Of a DNA stretch of 64,000 bases, positions 55,516 through 63,703 are shown piece after piece. Both the position numbers and the translations under genes were made by a program. The first letter of the stretch is position 1; every line of letters begins with the position of its first letter. The DNA lies in assembly GCF_030657435.1 (NCBI RefSeq), contig NZ_JAUTWS010000019.1, positions 1-64,000 of the forward strand, read 5' to 3'. The notes beneath the pieces are model-generated. The model was not told where the DNA came from, ran no database searches, and saw only the letters and a program-made list of their open reading frames with translations. This DNA is from Paracraurococcus lichenis. Its GTDB lineage: Bacteria > Pseudomonadota > Alphaproteobacteria > Acetobacterales > Acetobacteraceae.

Positions 55516-56679
55516 ATGCCGAACCGCGCCGCCATTGATGCCGTCCTGCAGCGGACCGTGGAGGCGGGCGCGGTGCCGGGCGTCGTCGCCCTCGCCGCCG
55601 ACCGGAACGGGGTGGTCTATGAGGGCGCCTTTGGCCGCCGCGACCTCTCGGCGGCCGCGCCGATGACCCTCGACACGGTCTTCTGGATCGCCTCCATGAC
55701 CAAGGCGGTGACCTCGGTCGCTGCCATGCGGCTGGTGGAGGAGCGCCGGCTCGAGCTCGACGCGCCGCTCGGCGGGCTGCTGCCGGACCTCGCCGCGCCC
55801 GAGGTGCTGGAGGGATTCGCGCCGGACGGCACGCCGCGGCTGCGGCCGGCGAAGCGCCCGATCACCCTGCGGCATCTGCTGACCCATACCGCCGGCTTCT
55901 CCTACAATACCTGGAATGCCGGGATGGCGCGGTACATGGAGATCACCGGACTGCCGGCGCCGCGCAGCGGCAGGCTGGCCTCGCTTCGCGCGCCGCTGGT
56001 GCGCGACCCCGGCGAGGCCTGGGAATACAGCATCGCCACCGACTGGGCCGGCCGCGTGGTCGAGGCCGCGGGCGGCGCCGGCCTCGACGTGCTGCTGCGC
56101 GGCCTGGTGCTCGGCCCGCTCGGCATGGCCGATACCGGCCATGTCCCGGGACCCTCGCAGCAGGCGCGGCGGGCGCGGGTGCACCAGCGCGACGGGCAGG
56201 GCGCGCTCTCGCCCATCGACTTCGCGCTGCCGGAGGCGCCGGAGTTCCTGGGCGGCGGGGGTGGCCTGCTCTCGACCGGGCTGGACTATCTCCGCTTCCT
56301 CCGCATGCTGCTGGGCGGCGGCGCGCTGGACGGGGCGCGGGTGCTGCGGCCGGAGACGGTCGCCGAGATGGCGCGCAACCAGATCGGCGCGCTGGAATTC
56401 CGCCCCCTGCGCACGACCATGCCGGCGGTCTCCAACGACTTCGACCCCTTCCCGGAGATGTCGCGCAAATTCGGCCTCGGCTTCCTGATCAACACGCAGG
56501 ACCTGCCGGGGCGGCGCGCAGCGGGCAGCCTGGCCTGGGCCGGGCTCGGCAATACCTGGTTCTGGGTGGACCCCGGGCGCGGCATGGCCGGCGTGCTGCT
56601 GACGCAGATCCTGCCCTTCGCCGACCATGCGGTGCTGGACCTGCTGGCCGGGTTCGAGACCGCCGTTTACGCCGGCTGA
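55516..56679 (+). CDS. serine hydrolase, class C beta-lactamase/EstB-type esterase
   Basis: A 387-residue beta-lactamase-fold serine hydrolase. The nucleophile motif is S60-M-T-K63 in WIASMTKAVTSVA. The second motif is EYSIATDWAGRVVE, the Y-x-x-x-x-D form seen in EstB-type esterases in place of the Y-x-N of beta-lactamases. Near the C-terminus is LAWAGLGNTWFWVDP, where W-x-G takes the place of K-T-G. It is therefore more likely a carboxylesterase than an antibiotic resistance enzyme. No signal peptide is seen. It is followed by a Baeyer-Villiger monooxygenase gene, whose ester products it could hydrolyse. Confidence 0.9.
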   Translation: MPNRAAIDAVLQRTVEAGAVPGVVALAADRNGVVYEGAFGRRDLSAAAPMTLDTVFWIASMTKAVTSVAAMRLVEERRLELDAPLGGLLPDLAAPEVLEGFAPDGTPRLRPAKRPITLRHLLTHTAGFSYNTWNAGMARYMEITGLPAPRSGRLASLRAPLVRDPGEAWEYSIATDWAGRVVEAAGGAGLDVLLRGLVLGPLGMADTGHVPGPSQQARRARVHQRDGQGALSPIDFALPEAPEFLGGGGGLLSTGLDYLRFLRMLLGGGALDGARVLRPETVAEMARNQIGALEFRPLRTTMPAVSNDFDPFPEMSRKFGLGFLINTQDLPGRRAAGSLAWAGLGNTWFWVDPGRGMAGVLLTQILPFADHAVLDLLAGFETAVYAG

Positions 56680-56755
56680 GGCTGCGAGGCGCTCGCGATT
56701 TGCCGCCCGGCGCCGGCCGGGGCTAGCCTTGCGGCAAACCCGGAGGAACGATGCG

Positions 56756-58396
56756 ATGACCGCCGCGCAGGACATGCTGGAGCGCGCCGCCCCCGCCACC
56801 GCCACCCGGTTCGACGCCATCGTCATCGGCGCCGGCATGTCGGGCATGTACCAGCTCATCCGCCTGCGCGAGCTCGGCCTGACCGCCCGGGTCTTCGAGG
56901 CTGGCACGGGCGTCGGCGGCACCTGGTACTGGAACCGCTACCCCGGCGCGCGCTTCGACTCCGAGAGCTATTCCTACGGCTTCTCCTTCTCCGAGGAGCT
57001 GCTGCAGGATTGGAGCTGGTCGGAGCATTTCGCGCCGCAGCCGGAGACGCTGCGCTACCTGAACCACGTGGCCGACAGGTTCGACCTGCGCCGCGACATC
57101 CAGTTCAAGGCCCGCGTCAGCCGCGCGGCGTGGCGGGATGCGACGCGGGACTGGGCGGTGACGCTAGAGGACGGCAGCGAGTTCACCTGCCGCTATCTCA
57201 TCACCGCCATCGGCGTTCTCTCCACCCCGACCCTGCCGCGCTTCGAGGGGATGGACAGCTTCCGGGGCCTCTCCTTCCACACCGCGCGCTGGCCGCATGA
57301 GAAGGTGGACTTCGCCGGCAAGCGCGTGGCCGTCATCGGCACCGGCGCCACCGGCGTGCAGACCATCCAGGAGGTCGCCAAGACCGCCGGGCACCTCACG
57401 GTCTTCCAGCGCACGCCCAACTGGTGCGCGCCGCTGCACAACCGCCCGATCACCGAGGAGGAGCAGAAGGAGATCAAGGCGAACTACGCCGAGATCTTCC
57501 GCCGCTGCCAGGAGACCTTCTCCTGCTTCCTGCACACGCCCGACCCGCGCGGCACCTTCGAGGTGACCAAGGAGGAGCGCGAGGCCTTCTACGAGCAGCT
57601 CTACGCCTCCCCCGGCTTCGGCATCTGGGTCGGCAATTTCAAGGACATGCTGACCGACCCGGCGGCGAATGCGGAGATCTCCGACTTCGTCGCGCGCAAG
57701 ATCCGCCAGCGGGTGAAGGACCCGAAGGTGGCGGAGATGCTGATCCCGAAGAATCACGGCTTCGGCACCCGCCGCGTGCCGCTCGAGACCCGCTACTACG
57801 AGGTCTACAACCAGCCCAATGTCCTGCTGGTGGACAGCAAGGCGACGCCGATCCGGCGCGTCACGCCGACCGGCCTCGAGACCAGCGAGCAGGCCTACGA
57901 GTTCGACATCATCATCTACGCCACCGGCTTCGATGCGCTCACCGGCGCCTTCGACCGCATCGACATCCGTGGCGAGGGCGGGCTGACGCTGAAGCAGAAG
58001 TGGTCGGCCGGCGCGCAGACGCTGATGGGCATGCTGGTGGAGGATTTCCCCAACATGTTCATGCTACTCGGGCCGCACACGGCGCTCGGCAATATCCCGC
58101 GCAGCATCGAGTACAACGTGGACTGGGTGACGGCGCTGCTGCGGCACATGCAGGCCCGCGGCCTGACGCGGGCCGAGGCGCGGCCGGAGGCGATGGCGGC
58201 CTGGACCGAGCATGTGAAGGCGGTGGGCGCCGGGCTGCTGACCAACCAGGTCGATTCCTGGATGACCGGCGTGAACCTCAACGTGGAGGGCAAGCAGACC
58301 CGCACCATCGCCCGCTACAGCGGCAGCGCGCCGGAATACCGGGCGTGGTGCGACCGCATCGCGGCGGGCGGCTACCGGGAACTGGACCTCGCCTGA
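56756..58396 (+). CDS. Baeyer-Villiger monooxygenase (FAD/NADPH)
   Basis: A 546-residue flavoprotein monooxygenase converting ketones to esters or lactones with NADPH and O2. The FAD Rossmann motif GAGMSG (25-30), the BVMO fingerprint FRGLSFHTARWP (169-180, F-x-G-x3-H-x3-W-P) and the NADPH motif GTGATG (195-200) are all intact. Other typical blocks are TWYWNRYPGARFDSESY and IIYATGFDALTG. The ATG at 56756 follows ggagg at good spacing; the upstream open frame belongs to the serine hydrolase region. Its 3' end overlaps the convergent HTH gene by 25 bp. Confidence 0.95.
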   Translation: MTAAQDMLERAAPATATRFDAIVIGAGMSGMYQLIRLRELGLTARVFEAGTGVGGTWYWNRYPGARFDSESYSYGFSFSEELLQDWSWSEHFAPQPETLRYLNHVADRFDLRRDIQFKARVSRAAWRDATRDWAVTLEDGSEFTCRYLITAIGVLSTPTLPRFEGMDSFRGLSFHTARWPHEKVDFAGKRVAVIGTGATGVQTIQEVAKTAGHLTVFQRTPNWCAPLHNRPITEEEQKEIKANYAEIFRRCQETFSCFLHTPDPRGTFEVTKEEREAFYEQLYASPGFGIWVGNFKDMLTDPAANAEISDFVARKIRQRVKDPKVAEMLIPKNHGFGTRRVPLETRYYEVYNQPNVLLVDSKATPIRRVTPTGLETSEQAYEFDIIIYATGFDALTGAFDRIDIRGEGGLTLKQKWSAGAQTLMGMLVEDFPNMFMLLGPHTALGNIPRSIEYNVDWVTALLRHMQARGLTRAEARPEAMAAWTEHVKAVGAGLLTNQVDSWMTGVNLNVEGKQTRTIARYSGSAPEYRAWCDRIAAGGYRELDLA

Positions 58397-58782
58397 GGGC
58401 GGCTCCGGGCTGCCTGCCCCTCCGCCGCGGCGGCGCCGTCCAGCACCGCCTCGAGCGCCGCGATCGTCTCCGGCGGCAGGCGCCGGATCTCCCGCGCGAT
58501 GCGGTTCGCCAGCGCCGTCGCCTCGGCCGAGAGGCCGGCGGTGTCCACCACCACCCGCGGATGGGAGAGGCGGGCGAGCCGCGCCACCTCCTCCGCATCG
58601 TCCCAGATCAGGCCGAAATACTCGTTCACCTGGTGGATCAGGCCGGAGGAGGGCCGGCCGCGATGCCCGTGCTCGAGCGCCGAGAGATAGGCGGGCGAGA
58701 CCTGCAGGGCGCGGGCGAGATCGGTCAGGGTGACGCCCTTCGCCTCGCGCAGGGCGCGCAGCTTGGCGCCGAAGGGCGTCAT
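58372..58782 (-). CDS. HTH-type (XRE) DNA-binding protein
   Basis: A 136-residue protein with an N-terminal Cro/CI helix-turn-helix (FGAKLRALREAKGVTLTDLA, then VSPAYLSALEHGHRG). The C-terminal helical part with SHPRVVVDTAGLSAEATALAN is shared by a group of alphaproteobacterial regulators. It overlaps the smr gene by ATGA, so the two are translated together. The target genes are unknown. The 3' end runs into the BVMO gene on the opposite strand. Confidence 0.82.
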   Translation of the reverse strand: MTPFGAKLRALREAKGVTLTDLARALQVSPAYLSALEHGHRGRPSSGLIHQVNEYFGLIWDDAEEVARLARLSHPRVVVDTAGLSAEATALANRIAREIRRLPPETIAALEAVLDGAAAAEGQAARSRPQARSSSR

Positions 58783-59387
58783 TCCCGCGGGCCGCGGAGG
58801 CGGCGGAGCAGCAGCACCACCGCGCCGGGATTGCCGGCGGCGTAATGCGCGGCGCCGAGGATCAGGGGCCGCATGTCGGGCGCGTTCAGCCAATGCGGCA
58901 GTTCCCGCCGCAGCACGCCCATCTCCTGCCCGACCGAGCCCTTGCCGGTGACGATGGCGACGCAGCGGCAGCCCTCCGACTGGGCCTGATGCAGGAAGCG
59001 GCGGACGGCGGCATGCGCGTCCTGGGCGCGGCGGCCATGCAGGTCCAGCGTCCGCTCGGGCCGCGTCTCGCCCCGCCGCAGCGACTTCCAGCGCTTGCCG
59101 TCCAGGCCGGCGGGCTGGGCGCCGACCTGCAGCTCCACCGGGCGGTGCGGGACGGGCTTCGGCGCGGGGGCGGGCGCCGGCACGGCGACCGGCTGCGGGG
59201 CGGGAAGCGGCGCGACGGCCGGCGCGGGCGGGGTCAGGGCCTTGCCCGGCAGCGGCGCCACCTGGGCGCGCGCGGTGTAGAGGTGCCAGAGCGCGCGGTC
59301 GGCCTCGGTCAGGCTGCGCCGGGCGCGCGGGCGCGAGGCGGGCGCCGCCGGCCAGTCCTCGCCCGCCACCGGGCGCCGTGGCGCCAT
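58779..59387 (-). CDS. Smr domain protein
   Basis: A 202-residue protein with a Pro/Ala-rich linker (about residues 45-85) and a C-terminal Smr domain: TLDLHGRRAQDAHAAV, with the conserved D-L-H-G, then CVAIVTGKGSVGQEM and a terminal GNPGAVVLLLRR strand. Smr domains are nucleic-acid endonucleases; recent work on bacterial Smr proteins implicates some in cleaving mRNA at stalled or collided ribosomes, but the role of this short form is not known. It lies 6 bp downstream of lutC and overlaps the HTH gene. Confidence 0.88.
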   Translation of the reverse strand: MAPRRPVAGEDWPAAPASRPRARRSLTEADRALWHLYTARAQVAPLPGKALTPPAPAVAPLPAPQPVAVPAPAPAPKPVPHRPVELQVGAQPAGLDGKRWKSLRRGETRPERTLDLHGRRAQDAHAAVRRFLHQAQSEGCRCVAIVTGKGSVGQEMGVLRRELPHWLNAPDMRPLILGAAHYAAGNPGAVVLLLRRLRGPRE

Positions 59388-59393
59388 GGCGGA

Positions 59394-60158
59394 TCAGTCG
59401 CCGGGCGGGGCGAGGCCGCCGGGCTCGGCGGTGCGCGGGGGCGCCACGGCATCGCCCATGGGCAGCGCGGCCGGGTCGTCATCCACCAGGATGATGTGCA
59501 GCCGGCGCGGGCCATGCGCGCCGAGCTCCAGCGTCTGCTCGATATCGGCGGAGCGCGAGGGGCCGGTCACGAACATGATGTTGCGCGGCATGAAGCCGCC
59601 GGACAGCGCGTCCTCGTGCTCGGCCCGCAGCCGGTCCCAGGCTTCCTCATAGGCGCCGGCGATCGCGGTGGCGCGCAGCACCACGACCTCGGTCTCCGCC
59701 AGCAGGTTCAGCGTGGTGGGGCGGCCGGGGCCTGAGGGGAGCATGAGCGTCCCCGTCTCGGCGATGCCGGCCCAGCCGTGCTGGACGCTGACCTGGTCGG
59801 TGGGCTGGGCGCGGCGGCGCTCGAATTCCAGCAGCGGGCGGTCGGACCAGGGGATGGCCTCGAATTCGGGGTTCGGGGCGAGGGCGAAGCGCGGCGGCAG
59901 GTTCTGCGCGGCGAGGTAGTCGGCCAGCGCCGCCGGGACCGCGGCCAGGTCCGGCACGCGGGTGACGGTGCCGAACTCCTTCTCCACGTTGCGGATGAAG
60001 AGCGCGACCTGGTCCGGCCGCGGCAGGCGGGAGCGGGCCGGGATCAGGTGGCGCGGATGGGTGGCCAGTCGCCCGGCCAGCATCGCCTGCTGGTCCGCCG
60101 GCAGCGGCCCGCGCTTCAGTCCGCGCCGGATGGCGCCCAGGATGGCCTCTTTGGTCAT
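59394..60158 (-). CDS. lutC: LUD-domain protein LutC
   Basis: A 254-residue LUD-domain (DUF162) protein of the LutABC L-lactate-oxidising complex. The start MTKEAILGAIRRGLKRGPLP, the central VSVQHGWAGIAETGTLMLPS and the RNIMFVTGPSRSADIEQTLE block, with its terminal LGAHGPRRLHIILVD, are diagnostic. LutC is a soluble partner of LutB. It lies 116 bp after lutB, with a 23-codon ORF in between. Confidence 0.9.
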   Translation of the reverse strand: MTKEAILGAIRRGLKRGPLPADQQAMLAGRLATHPRHLIPARSRLPRPDQVALFIRNVEKEFGTVTRVPDLAAVPAALADYLAAQNLPPRFALAPNPEFEAIPWSDRPLLEFERRRAQPTDQVSVQHGWAGIAETGTLMLPSGPGRPTTLNLLAETEVVVLRATAIAGAYEEAWDRLRAEHEDALSGGFMPRNIMFVTGPSRSADIEQTLELGAHGPRRLHIILVDDDPAALPMGDAVAPPRTAEPGGLAPPGD

Positions 60159-60206
60159 GCGGTGGGTGCTACTCCCTGGCGCGGGTGGCGGGAAGCCCGA
60201 GCGGGG

Positions 60207-60278
60207 TCAGCGCGCCGGCTCCACCAGGTCGAGCCGGCGGAGAGAGATCAGTACCAGGTTGTCGGGCCCCTCGCTCAT
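60207..60278 (-). CDS. 23-residue coupled ORF after lutB
   Basis: The ATG at 60278 overlaps the lutB stop (ATGA) and opens a 23-codon frame beginning MSEGPDNLVLISLRRLD. To my recollection this resembles the N-terminus of short alphaproteobacterial proteins that begin with a P-(D/E)-N-L-V-L-V-x-L-R-x-(I/L) segment and continue as coiled coils. Here it stops after six further residues, so it may be a truncated relic or a tiny coupling peptide between lutB and lutC. Confidence 0.4.
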   Translation of the reverse strand: MSEGPDNLVLISLRRLDLVEPAR

Positions 60279-61708
60279 CGCCCCGATCCCTGCTTCGCCT
60301 TGGCATAGCGCGCCATGAAGGTGCCCCCCGGCTCCGGCGCCGGCAGGTCGCGCCCCCGGGTCCAGCCGCCGGCCAGCGGCAATGCCTTGAACGCACCCTT
60401 GCCGCGGCCGAGCAGCCCGAGCGCGCCGATCGCCGCCCGCGTCGCCAGCCGGTAGGCCGCGGGCCGCCGGGCGAACCAGCCCCAGAGGCCGAGATTGGTC
60501 CTCTGCGTCGCCGGGGTCAGGTGCCGCTCGAACTCCCGCTCCCGCCAGTGCCGCATCAGCTTGGGCAGCGGGATCTTCACGGGGCAGACGCTCTCGCACT
60601 TGCCGCAGAAGGTCGAGGCATTGGGCAGCAGCCCGGTCCGGTCGATGCCGACCAGGGAGGGCGTCAGCACCGAGCCCATCGGCCCCGGATAGACCCAGCC
60701 ATAGGCATGGCCGCCCACCGCGCCATAGACCGGGCAGTGGTTCATGCAGGCGGCGCAGCGGATGCAGCGCAGCATCTCCTGGAACTCGGTCCCGATCATG
60801 TTGGACCGGCCGTTGTCCACCAGCACCACATGGTATTCCTCGGGCCCGTCGAGGTCGGCGGGGCGGCGGGCGCCGGTCGAGAAGGTGGTGTAGACCGAGA
60901 AGTCCTGGCCCGTGGCGCTGCGCGCCAGCAAGCGCAGCATGTTGGTCGCGTCCTCCAGCGTCGGGACCAGCTTCTCGATGGAGGCCAGCGCGATATGCAC
61001 CCGCGGCAGGGTCTGGGTCAGGTCGCCATTGCCCTCGTTGGTGACGATGACGCTGCTGCCCGTCTCGGCAATCAGGAAATTGGCGCCGGTGATGCCGACA
61101 TCGGCGGCGAGGAACTTCTCCCGAAGCTTGCCGCGCGCCTCGGCCAGGATGTCGCGCCGCTCGGCGAAGACGCGGTCGGCGGGCAGGTCGGTGTGCAGGC
61201 GGCGGAAATCGGCCTCCCAGTCCTCCCGGTTCAGGTGGAAGGCCGGGGCGATGATGTGGGAGGGGTGCTCCTGCCGGAGCTGCAGGATATACTCGCCGAG
61301 ATCGGTCTCGACCGGCTGGATCCCGTTGGCCTCCAAATGGGCGTTGATCCCGAGCTCCTCGGAGATCATGGACTTGCCCTTCGTGACGGTGCGGGCGCCC
61401 GCCTTGCGGCAGATCTCCAGCACCGCGGCGCGGGCGTCGTCGGCCGTGCTGCACCAGTGCACCTGGCCGCCGGCGGCCTTCACCTTCGCCTCATAGGCTT
61501 CCAGGTAGAAGTCCAGGTTGGCCAGCGTATGGTTCTTGATGTCGCGGCCGATGTTCCGGAGCTGCTCGAATTCCGGCAGGTTCGCCACGGCCTGGGCGCG
61601 GCGCTGCAGGAAGGCGCCCTTGGCGGTGCCCAGCGCCTTCTGCAGGCCGGGATCGGCCAGGGCGCGGGCGGCATTCTCCTTGAAGGCGGGCGAGGTGACG
61701 GCGACCAC
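60275..61708 (-). CDS. lutB: LutB-type iron-sulfur L-lactate oxidation protein
   Basis: A 477-residue LutB protein. The N-terminal LUD domain includes KGKSMISEELGINAHLEANG and GITGANFLIAETGSSVIVTNEG. Two [4Fe-4S] sites follow: CIRCAACMNHCPVYG and FCGKCESVCPVKIPL. The Lut complex oxidises L-lactate to pyruvate with electron transfer to the respiratory chain. The start is a GTG at 61708 with AGGAG upstream at good spacing; the long open frame upstream is a shadow. The third component, lutA, is normally directly upstream and is not present in this window. Confidence 0.92.
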   Translation of the reverse strand: MVAVTSPAFKENAARALADPGLQKALGTAKGAFLQRRAQAVANLPEFEQLRNIGRDIKNHTLANLDFYLEAYEAKVKAAGGQVHWCSTADDARAAVLEICRKAGARTVTKGKSMISEELGINAHLEANGIQPVETDLGEYILQLRQEHPSHIIAPAFHLNREDWEADFRRLHTDLPADRVFAERRDILAEARGKLREKFLAADVGITGANFLIAETGSSVIVTNEGNGDLTQTLPRVHIALASIEKLVPTLEDATNMLRLLARSATGQDFSVYTTFSTGARRPADLDGPEEYHVVLVDNGRSNMIGTEFQEMLRCIRCAACMNHCPVYGAVGGHAYGWVYPGPMGSVLTPSLVGIDRTGLLPNASTFCGKCESVCPVKIPLPKLMRHWREREFERHLTPATQRTNLGLWGWFARRPAAYRLATRAAIGALGLLGRGKGAFKALPLAGGWTRGRDLPAPEPGGTFMARYAKAKQGSGR

Positions 61709-61906
61709 GGGCAAGCTCCTGTCCTGCCGTACAATGTAGCGCCGCGGGGCCGGGCGGTCAGGGGGCCGCAGCGGGAAAGCGCCCCTCCGCCCCGGCCATT
61801 CCGCGCCCGCGTCACGGCAGGGCCAGCGGGTCCGCAGCGGCCCCGTGCCGCCACTGCCGCAGCACAAGGACTCGGCGCGTGGCGGCGCCGAGGGCAGGAG
61901 GGCGGG

Positions 61907-63019
61907 ATGGAGCGCGGGCAGAACCGCCGCTGGGCGAGGGCCGCCCTGGGCCTCGCCCTGCTGCTGGTCGTCAGGCCCGCCGGCGCCCTGCCGCCGCCCG
62001 ACTGCATCCATGCGCTGGAGGGCGCGACCGCCCGCATCCCGCTGCCGCCCGGCCCGGGCGCCTGGGCGGTGCGGGACCAGGCCGGCCGGCCGGTCCGCCC
62101 CGCCGGCCCGGCCGATGCCGATGGCGGGCTGCGTGTGCCGCCCGGCGGCTGGTACCGGCTCTACCGCGACGACGCCCCTGTCGGCGGGCGCTTCGCGGCC
62201 GGGCATGTCGTGCTGGTCACCGGCCAGTCCCAGGCGGGCGGCCTGTTCTTCGCGACCTGGCCGCAGGTCGGCGCGCATCCCGTCGGGCCGGCCGACCCGC
62301 CGGCGCCGCCGGTCTCCGCCGTGCTGGAGGGCTGTCGCGAGCCGGCCGGCTGCCCCTGGGGCGAGACGCGCTGGCGCCCGGCCGGCGAGGCGCTCGGTGC
62401 CCGCATCCTGCTGGCCGAGCTCGCCCGGCTGCGGCCGGGAATCCCGGTCGCGCTGGCGGATACCAGTTGGGGCAATGCCGGCATCCTCGACCTGCTGGAC
62501 CCCGCCGGGCCGGCACGGCCCTACCTGGTCCGGGTGGCCGAGGCGGCGGCGCCGGCCTCGGCCCTGCTGGTCCTGGCGCACGGCACCTCGGATGCCCTCG
62601 CGCGCACGCCGCCCGCGGCCTATGCGGCGGGGGTCGGGGCTCTGGCTGGGCTGCTGCGGGCGGCCGGCGGCAATCCGGCCATGCCGGCGCTGCAGGCGCC
62701 GTTGGCGCCGCTGCGGGACGCGGTCGCGCTGCTCGGCTCCGGCCGGCTGGCGGGCCTGGCGGGGATCACCTCGGCCGGCCACTGGACCCTCGCGCTCGGC
62801 CTGGCTTGGCACCGGCCGCTGGACCCCGCCACGGCGGCGCAGGCCGGGGCGATCCGGTACGCGCAGGCGGAGGCTGCGCGGCGCTTCGGCCTGCTCCCGG
62901 GCGGCGACATGGCGGCTGTCGAGAGCGGCGCCGATGGCATCCACTGGTCGGCCGAGGGCGTCCGGCGGGCGGCGCGGGAGGCGGCGGCGGCGCTCGCCGC
63001 CGCATTGCCGCCCCCCTGA
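61907..63019 (+). CDS. secreted SGNH-type hydrolase/esterase-like protein
   Basis: A 370-residue exported protein with a signal (about residues 8-28, [19 protein letters not shown]). [12 protein letters not shown] places a nucleophile-like S108 in the GQS context used by sialate-O-acetylesterase (SASA/DUF303) proteins. [13 protein letters not shown] is the second block, and [15 protein letters not shown] near the C-terminus provides the D343-x-x-H346 pair typical of SGNH hydrolases. The substrate could be an acetylated polysaccharide. The ATG at 61907 follows a gcaggagg site. Confidence 0.7.
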   Translation: MERGQNRRWARAALGLALLLVVRPAGALPPPDCIHALEGATARIPLPPGPGAWAVRDQAGRPVRPAGPADADGGLRVPPGGWYRLYRDDAPVGGRFAAGHVVLVTGQSQAGGLFFATWPQVGAHPVGPADPPAPPVSAVLEGCREPAGCPWGETRWRPAGEALGARILLAELARLRPGIPVALADTSWGNAGILDLLDPAGPARPYLVRVAEAAAPASALLVLAHGTSDALARTPPAAYAAGVGALAGLLRAAGGNPAMPALQAPLAPLRDAVALLGSGRLAGLAGITSAGHWTLALGLAWHRPLDPATAAQAGAIRYAQAEAARRFGLLPGGDMAAVESGADGIHWSAEGVRRAAREAAAALAAALPPP

Positions 63020-63035
63020 ACCTGCTTGCACCGGG

Positions 63036-63118
63036 GGAGCGAGGCTCCTATGTTTCACCCATCAATCACCATCCGGGCTTGCGGGGGGTGGCCTGAAAGG
63101 GCCGCCTTTTTTGTTTTT
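63036..63118 (+). promoter_or_regulatory. rimP leader attenuator with intrinsic terminator
   Basis: The leader before rimP contains a small hairpin (GGAGC-gag-GCTCC, 63036-63048) and then a strong terminator: GGTGGCC (63087-63093), loop TGAAAG, GGCCGCC (63100-63106) and TTTTTTGTTTTT (63107-63118). The T-run reaches the predicted rimP start codon. CACC or CACCC segments just upstream (63056-63071) could pair with the left arm and act as an antiterminator. An alphaproteobacterial rimP leader attenuator family has been described from computational work; this position and layout fit it. Confidence 0.75.
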
Positions 63119-63689
63119 GGGCACCGAGATCGAACGACCGCACCACGAGGGGCTGGAGGCGCGCATCGCCGACGCCATCGCCCCCACCATCGAGCACATG
63201 GGCTACGAGCTCGTGCGCGTTCAGGTTTCCGGCAAGGAAAGGCCGGTCGTGCAGATCATGGCCGACCGCGCCGATGACGCGCCCTTCCGCGTCGAGGATT
63301 GCGAGGCGATCAGCCACGCCGTCGGCGCCGTGCTCGATGTCGAGGACCCGATCAAGGGCGAGTGGACGCTCGAGGTCTCCTCGGCCGGGATCGACCGTCC
63401 CTTGACCCGGGCCAAGGACTGGAACCGCTTCGCCGGGCATGTCGCCCAGGTCGAGCTGCTGGTCCCGCTCGAGGGCCGCAAGCGCTTCAAGGGCATCGCG
63501 CTGGGCGCCGATGCCGAGACGGCGCGGCTGCGGCTGGAAGACGGGAGCGAGGCAAGTTTCCCGCGGAGCAACATCCGCCGCGCCAAGCTGGTGCTGACCG
63601 ACGAACTGATCGCCGCGACCGCGGCACCCCCCGCCGGATCGCCGGGCGCCGATGGCGCGGAGCGAGACTCCGGCGGGAAACCCCACTGA
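63117..63689 (+). CDS. rimP: ribosome maturation factor RimP
   Basis: A 190-residue RimP protein needed for 30S subunit maturation. [20 protein letters not shown], the catalytic-like [19 protein letters not shown] region and YTLEVSS-type [15 protein letters not shown] block are clear. The C-terminal SH3-like domain ([20 protein letters not shown]) follows. The only usual start codons upstream of the conserved helix are TTGs at 63111 and 63117, both overlapping the terminator T-run. Neither has a good ribosome site, so the true start is uncertain. The gene heads the rimP-nusA operon. Confidence 0.9.
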   Translation: MGTEIERPHHEGLEARIADAIAPTIEHMGYELVRVQVSGKERPVVQIMADRADDAPFRVEDCEAISHAVGAVLDVEDPIKGEWTLEVSSAGIDRPLTRAKDWNRFAGHVAQVELLVPLEGRKRFKGIALGADAETARLRLEDGSEASFPRSNIRRAKLVLTDELIAATAAPPAGSPGADGAERDSGGKPH

Positions 63690-63703
63690 GGAGAACCGAG
63701 GCC

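Noticed and set aside
63026-63277. Open frame with [13 protein letters not shown] across the rimP leader as a leader peptide
   Set aside because: It runs out of the leader into rimP in another frame and becomes Arg/His-rich. It lacks a codon bias that would mark an attenuation peptide; the terminator is the stronger signal.
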